NCBI RefSeq assembly: GCF_030053415.1
Contig: NZ_JASGBJ010000001.1
Coordinates: 1,054,001-1,118,000 of the forward strand
Direction: 5' to 3'
From: Marinobacter sp. CHS3-4
GTDB lineage: Bacteria; Pseudomonadota; Gammaproteobacteria; Pseudomonadales; Oleiphilaceae
DNA length: 64,000 nt
The notes beneath the pieces were generated by a model. The model did not search any database. It saw only the letters and a program-made list of their open reading frames with translations, and was not told the DNA's origin. Below, piece by piece: positions 1 to 8,958 of the stretch (positions are counted from its first letter, which is position 1; every line of letters starts with the position of its first letter). A program made the position numbers and the translations under genes.

Positions 1-284
1 TTCTGGTGACAGTGCCGGTCACACCCTGGGAAGCTGCGCTGGGTGCTACCATCACAGTGCCTACGGTTACGTCCAAGGTAAGCCTGAAAGTGCCCAAGGG
101 GTCATCGGGCGGCCGTAAACTTCGGCTTCGCGGTAAGGGGCTGCCTGGAAAACATCCCGGCGACCAGATCGTGGTGCTTCAGATCGTCATGCCCGACAGG
201 CATTCCGAGAAAGCCGAGGAGCTTTACAAGGAACTGGCCGAAGAAGAAAAACAGTTCAACCCGCGCAGCAAGCTGCACGTTTAA
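1..284 (+). CDS. cbpA: DnaJ-class co-chaperone CbpA, C-terminal part (5' end outside window)
   Basis: The frame is open from the left edge, so only the last ~94 residues are present. They match the second beta-sandwich substrate-binding domain of DnaJ/CbpA (Hsp40) proteins: a TPWEAALG segment, then VPKGSSGGRKLRLRGKGLP and a GDQIVVLQIVMP strand. The J-domain must lie upstream of the window. CbpA presents unfolded clients to DnaK in the cytoplasm. The next gene, 15 bases downstream, encodes the CbpM-type modulator, and this pairing separates CbpA from ordinary DnaJ. The GTG at 6 is internal, not a start. Confidence 0.9.
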   Translation, partial: LVTVPVTPWEAALGATITVPTVTSKVSLKVPKGSSGGRKLRLRGKGLPGKHPGDQIVVLQIVMPDRHSEKAEELYKELAEEEKQFNPRSKLHV

Positions 285-299
285 TCCGGAGGCACAATC

Positions 300-644
300 A
301 TGACTCGACATGATAAATCACTGACCGTTGAATTGAGCGACACCGCCGGAACCTTCAGCCTCCACGAAATCTGCGAAAGAGGCGGATGCCATGCAGAATT
401 CGTCATCAAACTGGTGAATTATGGAGTGATTGCGCCAGTGGAAGAGACGACAGAAAGCAGACAATGGCAATTTGATCTGCAGACTCTGGCCAGGTTACGT
501 AAAGCGATGCGATTGCAGCGGGATCTGAAAATGAACCTGCCAGGGCTGGCCATGTCCCTCGAGCTTCTGGACGAAGTTCAGGACATGCGTCGGGAGCTGG
601 ATCGCCTTCATCGTCAATTAGAGCAGTTCATGGAAAAGCCGTAG
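300..644 (+). CDS. cbpM: CbpM-type chaperone modulator (MerR-like fold)
   Basis: A 114-residue protein with an N-terminal helix-turn-helix-like segment (FSLHEICERGGCHAEFVIKL, about residues 20-39) and a C-terminal helical stretch ending in a coiled coil (LDEVQDMRRELDRLHRQLEQ). This is the layout of CbpM, which binds the J-domain of CbpA and inhibits its co-chaperone and DNA-binding activity (established for E. coli). It starts 15 bases after cbpA with a good ribosome site (GGAGG at 288-292), so the two are co-transcribed. Family assignment is confident; the regulatory detail is transferred from E. coli. Confidence 0.88.
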   Translation: MTRHDKSLTVELSDTAGTFSLHEICERGGCHAEFVIKLVNYGVIAPVEETTESRQWQFDLQTLARLRKAMRLQRDLKMNLPGLAMSLELLDEVQDMRRELDRLHRQLEQFMEKP

Positions 645-650
645 CAGTCG

Positions 651-821
651 CTACGACTTTTCCAGTGCCTGTATCTCCTGATAAATCTTGTCCGCCTCTT
701 CCATCAGCGTGCCATGGGTGCGCAAATCTCCGTTACGTTGTGATTCAAGCGCCTTCTGTAATTTCGCCTCGTAGGCTTTCTGCAATTTCTTTTTAGGATC
801 ACCTTTCAAAAAATCGAACAT
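651..821 (-). CDS. Small DUF6435-type protein (56 aa)
   Basis: A 56-residue minus-strand gene starting MFDFLKGDPKKKLQKAYEAK and ending QEIQALEKS. It has the MF(D/N)FLK-DP-KKL-K-Y start and the QRNGD centre of the small DUF6435 (Lacal_2735-like) family. It is almost entirely charged helix and has no signal or membrane segment. An AGGTGA ribosome site lies just upstream of its ATG. It converges on cbpM, with six bases between the stops. No function is known for the family. Confidence 0.72.
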   Translation of the reverse strand: MFDFLKGDPKKKLQKAYEAKLQKALESQRNGDLRTHGTLMEEADKIYQEIQALEKS

Positions 822-959
822 AACGTCACCTGCTTCGTTTGGATGTTGATGAATTTACGAGGTCAGGTCAGGAAAGTTCACGTTGCCAGCGCAGGCGTCG
901 ATCACTTTTCCTCTACAGGCTGAAAATAATCCTACAAAACACTGGACATCTACAAAAAT

Positions 960-1001
960 TGGGAATAAATTCCCAAATATAGGTTTGGGAAAATTATCCC
1001 A
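960..1001. promoter_or_regulatory. Two operator-like palindromes, TGGGA-N6-TCCCA
   Basis: Two 16-bp palindromes lie at 960-975 (TGGGAATAAATTCCCA, within an 8+8 inverted repeat at 959-976) and 986-1001 (TGGGAAAATTATCCCA). Their centres are 26 bp apart, in the AT-rich leader 62-103 bases before the lipoprotein gene at 1063. The same TGGGA-N6-TCCCA pattern recurs at 2507-2522 in front of the DUF6502 gene. The arms and spacing are seen directly. That they bind a dimeric regulator, probably the DUF6502 protein, is inference. Confidence 0.65.
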
Positions 1002-1062
1002 GAAAAGTGGGTGGCCGCTGTTAGACCACCGTTGAGTGTGAAAACAAGCCTGGAGAATAGAG

Positions 1063-2487
1063 ATGAAAGCGAATCATTTAGCCGTCGCCGTAAAACTGGC
1101 CTTATTCGGCGTTGTGGCCGGAACACTCACTGCCTGTGGTGGCAGCTCTGGCGGCTCATCAGACGGTACGGCATCGTCTGGTACCAGCATTGGTGCGGTG
1201 TCAGGATTTGGAAGTGTGTATGTCAACGGCACCCGATTCCGCACCAATGGCAACGTAAAGAGTGACGACGGCTTCGAGCGGGAGGATCAGCTTGAAAAGG
1301 GCATGATCGTCAAGGTCAGCGGTAGCTGGGATGACAGCGGAGAGGGAGAGGCCAATGAGATCGAGTACGACGATACCCTGCGTGGTCCTTTGCAGTCAGC
1401 CAGTTGGGACGATGTCGCCAAATCGGGTGAATTGAGCATTGCCGGCCTGGTGGTGCAGCTGGATGGCCAGACCGTGTTCCGCGGTGCAACGGTGGATCAG
1501 CTTGCGGCTAACCCGACGGCGTATCGAGTCAGAGTGAGCGCCTGGCCGCTAGCCAATGGTGAATTCCGCGCCAGTTTCGTCGGCGCAGCAACGCTGGGCA
1601 GTGGCCTGCGCTTTGATGACGAGCATGAGGTGGAGATCAAAGGCGTAGTTGCTAACCATTCCAGCGCTGCTCAGACATTCACCATCAATGGCCTGCAGGT
1701 GGATTATACCAGCGCGCTGCCGGACGATGACTTTTCCCTCGACGAGATCACCAATGGACTGGGTGTGGAAGTTGAAGGAGCTTTGGTCGGCGGAGTGCTC
1801 ATAGCCGGAAAGATCGACGACGAGGACGATTTCTTTGGCTTGTCGGGTGATGTGGAAATCCAGGGCGCCATCGAAGGCCCCTATGATGAGGTACTTCGCC
1901 AGTTCGTGGTCAACGGCGTGACCGTGCAAGTCGGCAATACCGAGTTCGAGGATGGGCTGCAGGAGGCGGATCTGGTCCAGGGGCTGCTGGTGAAAGTTGA
2001 GGGCCGGTTTAACAGCCAGAACCTTCTGGTGGCTCGCGAAATCGAACCCAGGGATGGGGATTCCGAAGTGGAAGCCCGCATCGAGTCGATCGATCGCACC
2101 AATGAAACCATGGTTGTGGGCGGTGTCAGGGTTGCGCTGACCAGCAGTACCACCATTGAGGATGACGCTGACGACACCCGGTTACGGACGGCCGATCTGG
2201 AATCACTTCAGCCAGGGGATTTTGTTGAAGTGGAAGGCCGCTTCCGGGCTCAGGACGGTGTGCTCGAAGCGGTAAGCGTCGAGCGTGATGACCCCGAGGG
2301 CGAGTATGAGCTGGATGGCCGTGTTACCGGGAACACCGGCTCTACCATCACTGTATTGGGTCTGGAACTGATTGCTGGTGGTCTTGGCAGTTTTGACGGC
2401 TTCGGCGTCGGGTCAGCGGTGGAAATTGACTACGTAAGGACCGCTGGGGGCGACTACCAGGTGATCGAGATCGAATTTGAGGATTGA
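1063..2487 (+). CDS. DUF5666 domain lipoprotein (first copy)
   Basis: A 474-residue protein with a lipoprotein signal peptide (lipobox LTAC at about residues 22-25) and a Gly/Ser-rich linker. The rest is repeated DUF5666-type beta modules of about 70 residues (recurrent VSGFGSVYVNG, GMIVKVSG, VEVEG, AREIE segments). It is rich in Asp and Glu. The ATG follows a GGAG ribosome site. The protein is probably anchored in the outer membrane facing the periplasm. Its paralogue is at 3386. DUF5666 has no established function. The palindromes at 960-1001 suggest shared control with the DUF6502 gene downstream. Confidence 0.85.
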   Translation: MKANHLAVAVKLALFGVVAGTLTACGGSSGGSSDGTASSGTSIGAVSGFGSVYVNGTRFRTNGNVKSDDGFEREDQLEKGMIVKVSGSWDDSGEGEANEIEYDDTLRGPLQSASWDDVAKSGELSIAGLVVQLDGQTVFRGATVDQLAANPTAYRVRVSAWPLANGEFRASFVGAATLGSGLRFDDEHEVEIKGVVANHSSAAQTFTINGLQVDYTSALPDDDFSLDEITNGLGVEVEGALVGGVLIAGKIDDEDDFFGLSGDVEIQGAIEGPYDEVLRQFVVNGVTVQVGNTEFEDGLQEADLVQGLLVKVEGRFNSQNLLVAREIEPRDGDSEVEARIESIDRTNETMVVGGVRVALTSSTTIEDDADDTRLRTADLESLQPGDFVEVEGRFRAQDGVLEAVSVERDDPEGEYELDGRVTGNTGSTITVLGLELIAGGLGSFDGFGVGSAVEIDYVRTAGGDYQVIEIEFED

Positions 2488-2506
2488 GATGACCTTTAGG
2501 TGGCCA

Positions 2507-2522
2507 TGGGAATATAATCCCA
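2507..2522. promoter_or_regulatory. Third TGGGA-N6-TCCCA palindrome, at the DUF6502 start codon
   Basis: TGGGAATATAATCCCA, with the same 5-6-5 layout as the pair at 960-1001. It ends three bases before the ATG at 2526, where a ribosome site would normally lie. Binding here could block both transcription and translation, as expected of an autoregulatory operator. The match is seen; the role is inferred. Confidence 0.62.
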
Positions 2523-2525
2523 AAC

Positions 2526-3389
2526 ATGACAAATACGAATCCGCTCCATCAAGCTCTGTACCGTGTCCTGCGCCCGCTGGCCAGGCTGCTGCTTCGCAAC
2601 GGCATTCCGTTCGGGGAGTTTTCCGAACTCGTCAAAAAGGCCTATGTGGACGCGGCCTTTGAAGATTTCACGGATGGCCGGCGCAAGCCCACAGATTCAA
2701 AGGCCGCCGTTTTGACGGGGCTGACCCGCAAAGAGGTGAAAAAGCAGCGGGAGATCCTGTGGGGTGAACACTCGGGAAGCCGGGTTGGCACGCACGCCAA
2801 CCGGGCCTCCCGAGTGGTGTCTGGCTGGGTGCATGACGCTGCCTTCCACAACGGCAAGGGCGAACCGGCGCCGCTGCCATTCGATGGCCCGATAAGCTTC
2901 AGTGGACTGGTCAAACAGTACAGCGGGGATATGCCGCCGAGGGCCGTTCTGGATGAATTGCAGAGGGTCGGTGTGGTGTCTGAAGTTGAGGGCACCGGTG
3001 AGCTGGCATTACGCAAGCGCGCCTATGTACCTGCAGGTGACAGCGAAGAGATGCTGCAGATTTTTGGAGAGGACGTGTCGGATCTCATTGCCACCATTGA
3101 TCGCAATCTGGTCAGTGATGAATCAGGCCAGCCACCACTGTTTCAGCGGACGCTGACTTACAACAACATTCCTCCGGAGGTGATGGATCGCTGGCGCCAA
3201 CACGCCGCGGCTCGATCCCAGGAATTACTGGAGGAACTGGACTCATGGCTTGGGCCGCAGGACCGGGATATTTCCGGCCGCAACGGCGGCGGCAAACCAA
3301 CGGAATCGGTACGCACGGGTGTGAGTGTCTTCTTCTTTGAAGAATCCTCAAGTACCGCACCCGGCGGAATTGAGAGAGAAAACTCATGA
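2526..3389 (+). CDS. DUF6502 family protein, putative DNA-binding regulator
   Basis: A 287-residue soluble protein. The N-terminal ~80 residues (LHQALYRVLRPLARLLLRNG, GEFSELVKKAYVDAA, then SKAAVLTGLTRKEVKKQRE) look like winged-helix and helix-turn-helix elements typical of DUF6502. The remainder is helical and unrecognised, with a Gly-rich Arg segment near 270. There is no Shine-Dalgarno site; a palindrome takes its place. The 3' end overlaps the next lipoprotein gene by four bases (ATGA), so the two are translationally coupled. The gene sits between two DUF5666 lipoproteins, which suggests it controls them. No experimental function is known to me. Confidence 0.72.
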   Translation: MTNTNPLHQALYRVLRPLARLLLRNGIPFGEFSELVKKAYVDAAFEDFTDGRRKPTDSKAAVLTGLTRKEVKKQREILWGEHSGSRVGTHANRASRVVSGWVHDAAFHNGKGEPAPLPFDGPISFSGLVKQYSGDMPPRAVLDELQRVGVVSEVEGTGELALRKRAYVPAGDSEEMLQIFGEDVSDLIATIDRNLVSDESGQPPLFQRTLTYNNIPPEVMDRWRQHAAARSQELLEELDSWLGPQDRDISGRNGGGKPTESVRTGVSVFFFEESSSTAPGGIERENS

Positions 3390-4954
3390 AACAGTCAACG
3401 CGCTCTCAAGCGCAACCTCCAGTGCAATCTCAATCACAATCTCCGGCTCACCGTTGGTTATTGGGTCTCGCGGGGGGGCTGGTCGTTCTGGGGACACTCT
3501 CTGCCTGCGGTGGCGGCACGGGCGCCGGAGGTCTGGATGTTGCGGAAGGGGGCATACGCGGCACGGGCTCAAGCGTCGGGCCGGTGTCCGGTTTTGGCAG
3601 CGTGTTCCTCAACGGTGTGGAATTCTCGACCGATGGCATTCTCAACCGCGCGGTGGAGAGCGACGATGGCATTTCCACGGAGTCCGAACTCAGTGAAGGC
3701 ATGATTCTGCGCATTGAAGGCCAGTGGCTTCAGAATGGGCAGGGCGTGGCCGACGAAATGCACTACGACGACACATTGCGGGGACCGATTGATGCCATAG
3801 CCCCTGACTCCAGTGGTGAGTTCGTGACATTGACGGTAATGGGGCAGACGGTGCGCGTGGATCGCCAGACAGTGATCCGTGGCACAACCTATACCAACCT
3901 GCTGGCAGGTTCGGGTGTCGGCGATCATGTGCGCGTCAGTGCCTGGCGCCAGGCAGACGGTACCTATCGGGCAGGATACGTCGGCGTTCTTGCGCCGGAC
4001 CTGAACAACATTGAACTGGAAGGCAGCGTTTCCTCTGTTGATACGTCACTCGACCAGTTCTCTATCGGTACCATTACGGTCGAGTACGATGACGGCACCG
4101 TGATGTTTGGTTCCGGGCTGACGGAGGCCGATCTGAACTCGGCCGAGGTCCTGGAGGTGGAGGGCAGCCTGTCTGGCAACACCCTGTTTGCTGTCTCGAT
4201 TGATCGTGATGATGCTCGCCGCTTCCGCCGTGGTGGAACGGATGACATTGAGCTGACGGCCACCATCAGTTCCTCCTACACGCCATCCGGTGCCGCATCG
4301 CTGCCAGGCGAATTCACAGTTGGCGATCTGACCATTCAGGTGACCAGTGCCACAGAACTGGAGGACGGCCTCGATCTGGCGGATCTGACCGCGGGCGTTC
4401 TGGTGCAGGTAGAGGGTGAGTTTCTGTCGGATAGCCTCGTTATGGCCGAAGAAATCGAGTTCCGTGAGGGGAATTCGAAAGTCAAAGGCGTGGTGTCGTC
4501 TATCGACAATGACCGCTTGTTTATTGGCGGCGTGGAAGTTCGGGTAACGTCTTCCACCATTCTCGTCGTCGAGGATGGGACGGATGTCTCTTTGGCAACC
4601 TTGCCGGTCGGCTCCACCACCGTTGAGGTAGAGGGTGTCGAAACGGAGCAGGGCGCTGACGTGTTCATTCGTGCGTTAAAAATGGAAGTGGACAGCGAAG
4701 CTGAGGATCTGAACGATCGGAATCAGTTCGAACTGGAAGGCCAGTTGCGGGACATTTCCCAGATTCCCGGCACTATTTCCATCCTTGGCGTTCGGATGAA
4801 CGACAACGGGGCCGATTATGACAACGTACCGCGGGGCACAATCGTCACGAACTTCCAGAACGACGAGACTGTCGTGCTGGATGTCGAATACACGGGTTCA
4901 GTTTCGGGATTTTCAGCCGATAGGATCAAACTTGAGGAAAGCGAAGCCGACTGA
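3386..4954 (+). CDS. DUF5666 domain lipoprotein (second copy)
   Basis: A 522-residue paralogue of the protein at 1063. It has a longer Gln/Ser-rich N-terminus, then a signal peptide with lipobox LSAC (about residues 38-41) and a Gly-rich linker. Repeated DUF5666 modules follow (VGPVSGFGSVFLNGVEFSTD near the start, then GMILRIEGQW, VLVQVEGEF and VRVTSST segments). It overlaps the DUF6502 gene at ATGA (3386-3389) and so is co-expressed with it. It probably sits in the outer membrane or periplasm. The function is unknown; acidic repeated beta modules could suit adhesion, ion binding or a structural role, but nothing in the sequence decides this. Confidence 0.84.
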   Translation: MKQSTRSQAQPPVQSQSQSPAHRWLLGLAGGLVVLGTLSACGGGTGAGGLDVAEGGIRGTGSSVGPVSGFGSVFLNGVEFSTDGILNRAVESDDGISTESELSEGMILRIEGQWLQNGQGVADEMHYDDTLRGPIDAIAPDSSGEFVTLTVMGQTVRVDRQTVIRGTTYTNLLAGSGVGDHVRVSAWRQADGTYRAGYVGVLAPDLNNIELEGSVSSVDTSLDQFSIGTITVEYDDGTVMFGSGLTEADLNSAEVLEVEGSLSGNTLFAVSIDRDDARRFRRGGTDDIELTATISSSYTPSGAASLPGEFTVGDLTIQVTSATELEDGLDLADLTAGVLVQVEGEFLSDSLVMAEEIEFREGNSKVKGVVSSIDNDRLFIGGVEVRVTSSTILVVEDGTDVSLATLPVGSTTVEVEGVETEQGADVFIRALKMEVDSEAEDLNDRNQFELEGQLRDISQIPGTISILGVRMNDNGADYDNVPRGTIVTNFQNDETVVLDVEYTGSVSGFSADRIKLEESEAD

Positions 4955-5083
4955 CCGGGAATGGTCACGAATTTAAACGATCATTTCGGCCTGGGTTTTG
5001 CTATACGTTAAGGAAATCACACGTCGCAGGGAAATAGCTGACATTCAGGCAGGATGCTGAAGGCACCATTTAGCGGAGTTTCC

Positions 5084-7024
5084 ATGTCCCTTAGTTTCCT
5101 CAAGAAGTTGTTCGTCAGTCGGCTGCTTCGGCCCGTGTTTCTCATTCTGATCATCGCCGGCGTCATCCAGGTGATTGCCAGCCAGTGGCTGATCAGCAGC
5201 CAGGTTGACCAACTGGTCGGAACAGCGGGCAGCGCACTGGAAGAAAGCAGTCGGCAGGTAAACGCTTCCTTTGCAGAAACCCGAAACGACGTCCGTGACC
5301 GCCTGGCGGCCATGCAGCAGCGCACGGTTGAAGAGCTTTCGGGTGAACTTACCCGCCAGCAGGTTGCCCAGCAGGAGCGGGTGGCCAGTAACGTGCGTGA
5401 AGCGGTCATGAGCGAAGCCCAGGGGCTGGCGGACGTTCTGGCGGCTGTCGCAGCGCCGCTGATATGGGACCGCGATATCCCGAAGCTGACCGGACTGGTC
5501 GAGCTTGCGGATGCCAGAGAGTCTGTGCTTTTCGCGGTCTATTACGATCAGTACGGCGACCGGCTGACCCGCTATGTGGATCGCAGGGACGACCGGGTAC
5601 GCACCTTAATGGATCAGGGGGAAGGCCGTGGTGCAGCCAACAAAGTGTTGGACGCTGCCAGTCGTGACCCTAACGTGGTGATTATTACCGCTGACATCAA
5701 ACCTCAGGGCACCGCCATTGGCCAGCTAAAAATGGGCCTGTCACTCGAGGGTATCAATCGGGACCTCAAGGTTCTGGAAGAAGAATTTACGGCCACCATC
5801 AATGGCAGCATAGAGGCACTGAACCAGACCCTTGAATCTGAAACCGATGTGGTGAATCAGCGCCTTCAGGAACAGCTCGCCGTGATGGGCAAAAATACCC
5901 AATCCAGAATTGCGGGCACCGTTCAGGCGCTGGACAAAGAAGCCACTGGCCTGACGGACAAACTGTCGCTGTTTTCGATTTTCTCTGGAATAGCGCTGGT
6001 GCTCCTAGTGGCCGCCATTCTTGGCGGTGGCTTGCTGCCGAAAGTGTTGCGTTTGAACTCGGCGATCTGGGGTGTTGCAGACGGTGAAGCCGATCTGACC
6101 CGTCGAGTATCGTTGAAAGGCAAAGATGAGCTCACCGACATGGCACAGGGTATGAACCAGTTCATTGCCCGCATCCAGAGCCTGGTGTCCGAAGTGACAT
6201 CGTCTGCTAACACGGCAGTGGAAAGGGCGCGCGAACAGGGAGATCTGAGCCGGCAGGCGGTCTCCGCGGTGAACAAGCAACAGTCTGAAGTGGCCCAGGT
6301 ATCTGAGGTCATGGACAGCATGTCAGGCAGCATCGCCGAAGTCGCTGACAGCATCCAGGAAGTGGCAGGAGAGGTTAAGAACGTCAACGCCGAGAGTGAG
6401 GCAACGGCCTCTATTTCCCGGGACGTGCGCGAACGGCTGGATCAGGTTGTCCGCAAAGTGCAGCAGGCGGTTGAAGCGGTGAATGATCTTGATCAGAAGA
6501 GCAGCGAGATTGATTCGGTGCTTGGCGTCATCCGCTCGATTGCCGAGCAGACCAATCTGCTGGCGTTGAATGCGGCTATTGAAGCGGCCCGTGCTGGCGA
6601 GTCCGGGCGGGGGTTTGCAGTGGTTGCCGATGAAGTGCGCAGCCTGGCCAGTCGAACCCAGGAATCCACCACGGAAATCAATGGCATCATCGAGCGCCTG
6701 CAACAGGGCAGCCAGCAAGCGGTAACGGCCATAGAAGGGGTGTCCGCTGATGTGTCTGCATCGTCCACGGAATTTCACGAGGCCGATGAACATTTTGAAA
6801 AAATCCACCAGCTTCTCGGAAACCTTCAGAGCCGCGCGCTGGAGATTTCTTCCACCGCTGGGGAGCAGGGCAGGAATGCCGGTGAGGTCAGCGTGAACGT
6901 CAATCACATTGCCACCTTGTTCGGCGAGACCGTTGAGGCGATTGAGCGTTCAGACCGTGCCAGCACCCAGATCGGTGAAACCCTGGACGGCCTCAAGGCC
7001 AGTGCCGCCCAGTTCAAAATCTGA
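5084..7024 (+). CDS. Methyl-accepting chemotaxis protein
   Basis: A 646-residue transmembrane chemoreceptor. TM1 is at about residues 12-34, followed by a periplasmic or coiled sensing region of ~260 residues and TM2 at about 293-318. A HAMP domain ([20 protein letters not shown]) comes next, then a long signalling coiled coil. Its conserved tip, [19 protein letters not shown], is at about 488-506 and is followed by [16 protein letters not shown] chose the ATG at 5084 because CGGAG lies 5 bases upstream; an ATG at 5054 lacks a site. The ligand cannot be told. No chemotaxis genes are adjacent, so this is an orphan receptor. Confidence 0.92.
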   Translation: MSLSFLKKLFVSRLLRPVFLILIIAGVIQVIASQWLISSQVDQLVGTAGSALEESSRQVNASFAETRNDVRDRLAAMQQRTVEELSGELTRQQVAQQERVASNVREAVMSEAQGLADVLAAVAAPLIWDRDIPKLTGLVELADARESVLFAVYYDQYGDRLTRYVDRRDDRVRTLMDQGEGRGAANKVLDAASRDPNVVIITADIKPQGTAIGQLKMGLSLEGINRDLKVLEEEFTATINGSIEALNQTLESETDVVNQRLQEQLAVMGKNTQSRIAGTVQALDKEATGLTDKLSLFSIFSGIALVLLVAAILGGGLLPKVLRLNSAIWGVADGEADLTRRVSLKGKDELTDMAQGMNQFIARIQSLVSEVTSSANTAVERAREQGDLSRQAVSAVNKQQSEVAQVSEVMDSMSGSIAEVADSIQEVAGEVKNVNAESEATASISRDVRERLDQVVRKVQQAVEAVNDLDQKSSEIDSVLGVIRSIAEQTNLLALNAAIEAARAGESGRGFAVVADEVRSLASRTQESTTEINGIIERLQQGSQQAVTAIEGVSADVSASSTEFHEADEHFEKIHQLLGNLQSRALEISSTAGEQGRNAGEVSVNVNHIATLFGETVEAIERSDRASTQIGETLDGLKASAAQFKI

Positions 7025-7035
7025 ATCAGGTCTTG

Positions 7036-8007
7036 TTAGTTCGGGCCGCATAGCCTTGCTTTCGCGGCCTGATATTCCTTTCGGATCCGCGTTACAAGAT
7101 CCGCAGTGGGCAAAACATCGTTTATCTGGCTGACTCCGTGTCCGGCAGACCACACGGTTTTCCAGGCTTTCGCCTCGTCGTCCATGGGTTTCAGTTTCTC
7201 GCCATAATCAATGTCACCGGCCTGATTGAGCTTGTCCATCGGGTAGCCGGCCGCCTCCAGGCTCTGGCGCATGAAATTGGCCGGGATGCCAGACACCGCG
7301 GGCGTATGAATAATGTCACCGGACCCGGCTTCAATGATCATGTTCTGATACGCGGCTTCTGCCTGGGACTCGGTGGTATTGATAAATCTCGTGCCGAGGT
7401 AACACAGGTCTGCGCCCATAGCCTGGGCGGCCAGAATGTCCTCGCCCTTTGAAAGCCCGCCCGCGAGCAGGATCATGCCATCGAAAACCTCGCGGATTTC
7501 GTGAACCAGCACAAACGGATTGGTGGTTCCGGCGTGCCCACCCGCTCCGGCGGATACCGCGATAATACCGTCTACGCCCGCTGCCGCCGCCTTTCTGGCG
7601 TGCTTCTGGTTGGTAACGTCGTGGAACACCAGGCCACCATAACTGTGCACCGCTTCGGTCACTTTCGTGGCCGCGCCCAGAGAGGTGATCACAATGGGCA
7701 CCTGATGTTTCACACAGAGCTCCAGATCAGCCTCCCAACGTGGGTTGGTGTTGTGCACGATCAGATTGACGGCGTAGGGTGCGATGGTTCGTTCCGGATT
7801 ATCGCTGCGAAACCTCGCCAGCTCGTCGTTCATCCGGATCAACCAGGATTCAAAACCGTCGCTGCTGCGCTGGTTAAGTGCCGGGAAGCTGCCTACAATC
7901 CCCTGTTTGCAGCAGGCGATGGCAAGATCGGGGCCAGAGATCAGAAACATCGGCGCGGCGACCAATGGCAGGTCAAGATTGGCTTCCAGAGAGGTTGGCA
8001 GTGGCAT
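7036..8007 (-). CDS. Nitronate monooxygenase family flavoprotein (NMO / 2-nitropropane dioxygenase-like)
   Basis: A 323-residue TIM-barrel flavoenzyme. It has the N-terminal LVAAPMFLISGP strand, the AGAGGHAGTTNPF loop with the His typical of nitronate monooxygenases, and the late phosphate-binding pieces LLAGGLSKGEDILAA and GADLCYLGTRF. The family uses FMN and O2 to oxidise alkyl nitronates such as propionate 3-nitronate, usually as detoxification. Many homologues have unproven substrates. It is convergent with the chemoreceptor (11 bases apart) and divergent from the DsbA-like gene. Confidence 0.87.
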   Translation of the reverse strand: MPLPTSLEANLDLPLVAAPMFLISGPDLAIACCKQGIVGSFPALNQRSSDGFESWLIRMNDELARFRSDNPERTIAPYAVNLIVHNTNPRWEADLELCVKHQVPIVITSLGAATKVTEAVHSYGGLVFHDVTNQKHARKAAAAGVDGIIAVSAGAGGHAGTTNPFVLVHEIREVFDGMILLAGGLSKGEDILAAQAMGADLCYLGTRFINTTESQAEAAYQNMIIEAGSGDIIHTPAVSGIPANFMRQSLEAAGYPMDKLNQAGDIDYGEKLKPMDDEAKAWKTVWSAGHGVSQINDVLPTADLVTRIRKEYQAAKARLCGPN

Positions 8008-8117
8008 AACGAAGACCTTACAGGGGTTGATGGCTGATGGAACTTTATAGGGCTTTCAAGATCTTAGCCCGCCTGGGTTACAGTGCAACATAACGATAAC
8101 ACGCAAGGAGTCAGGGT

Positions 8118-8843
8118 ATGGGTGAAGCAAAACGCCGCAAACAAACCGGTCAGCAGGCACCGAAAGGATCCGGAGGTGGCCAGAAGCCATTGATCATTGC
8201 TCTCGGGGTCGGGGTAGTCGCGCTGATCGTCGCGATTCTGTATTTCGTAACGGCGGCGCCTGAACCTACCTCGGACGAACTCCCTACTGCCGCGCCGAAC
8301 GCCTCGCCGTTTCCTGCCCAGCAGGATGAGTATGGTGTGTCCATTGGCGATGAGGATGCCCCGGTCGTGGTGCGCGAATTTGCCGACTATCAGTGCCCGG
8401 CCTGCCAGCGTTTCGCCAGCGCGACCAAAAAGCTGAAAGAGCAGTATGTGGCCTCTGGCCAGGTGCGTTTCGTGTATTTCGACCTCCCTCTGCAGCAACA
8501 CCAGAATGCCATGCCGGCGGCTATGGCAGCCCGTTGCGCCGGAGATCAGAACAGCTATTGGGAGATGCACGATATGCTCTTCGACAATCAGCTCGAGTGG
8601 AGCGGTTCCAGTAGCCCGGCTGAAACGTTCGAGCGTTATGCGGACGATCTGGGGCTGGAAATCCGCCGCTTCAATCGGTGCATGGAAACCGATTTGCACC
8701 TTGAAGACATTGAACAGAGTAGGCGCACTGCGGTCCAGCTTCGGGTCACCAGCACGCCGACGGTGATGGTAGACAATATTCGGCTGACCCGTCCCGGCTG
8801 GGGTCAACTGTCTGCCGTGGTTGAAAGGGAGCTGGCCAGGTAG
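8118..8843 (+). CDS. Membrane-anchored DsbA-family thioredoxin-fold protein
   Basis: A 241-residue protein. A short cytoplasmic basic segment is followed by one TM helix (about residues 24-45) and an Ala/Pro linker. A DsbA-type thioredoxin domain with active site CPAC (in FADYQCPACQRFA) runs to the end, with a cis-Pro segment VTSTPTVMVDN near 215. The helical insert between the catalytic and cis-Pro motifs is typical of DsbA/DsbG-like proteins. The active site probably faces the periplasm, catalysing thiol-disulfide exchange. A strong AAGGAG site precedes the ATG. Substrates are unknown. Confidence 0.86.
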   Translation: MGEAKRRKQTGQQAPKGSGGGQKPLIIALGVGVVALIVAILYFVTAAPEPTSDELPTAAPNASPFPAQQDEYGVSIGDEDAPVVVREFADYQCPACQRFASATKKLKEQYVASGQVRFVYFDLPLQQHQNAMPAAMAARCAGDQNSYWEMHDMLFDNQLEWSGSSSPAETFERYADDLGLEIRRFNRCMETDLHLEDIEQSRRTAVQLRVTSTPTVMVDNIRLTRPGWGQLSAVVERELAR

Positions 8844-8958
8844 GTCTGACCGAGTAGCGCAATGAGGGCCGGATTCGATAGAATACGGCCCGCTCCCAGA
8901 CAGCGGAAATAAACACATGCTCCGGATTTACGATCCGGCTCGCAGGAGATCATTTACC

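Noticed and set aside
1011-1265. 84-codon plus-strand frame before and across the first lipoprotein gene
   Set aside because: It overlaps the lipoprotein in another frame, has no ribosome site and an unlikely composition.
8064-8918. Long minus-strand reading frame (284 codons) opposite the DsbA-like gene
   Set aside because: It lies antisense to a clear thioredoxin-fold gene with a strong ribosome site and matches no family; it is a shadow of high-GC coding.
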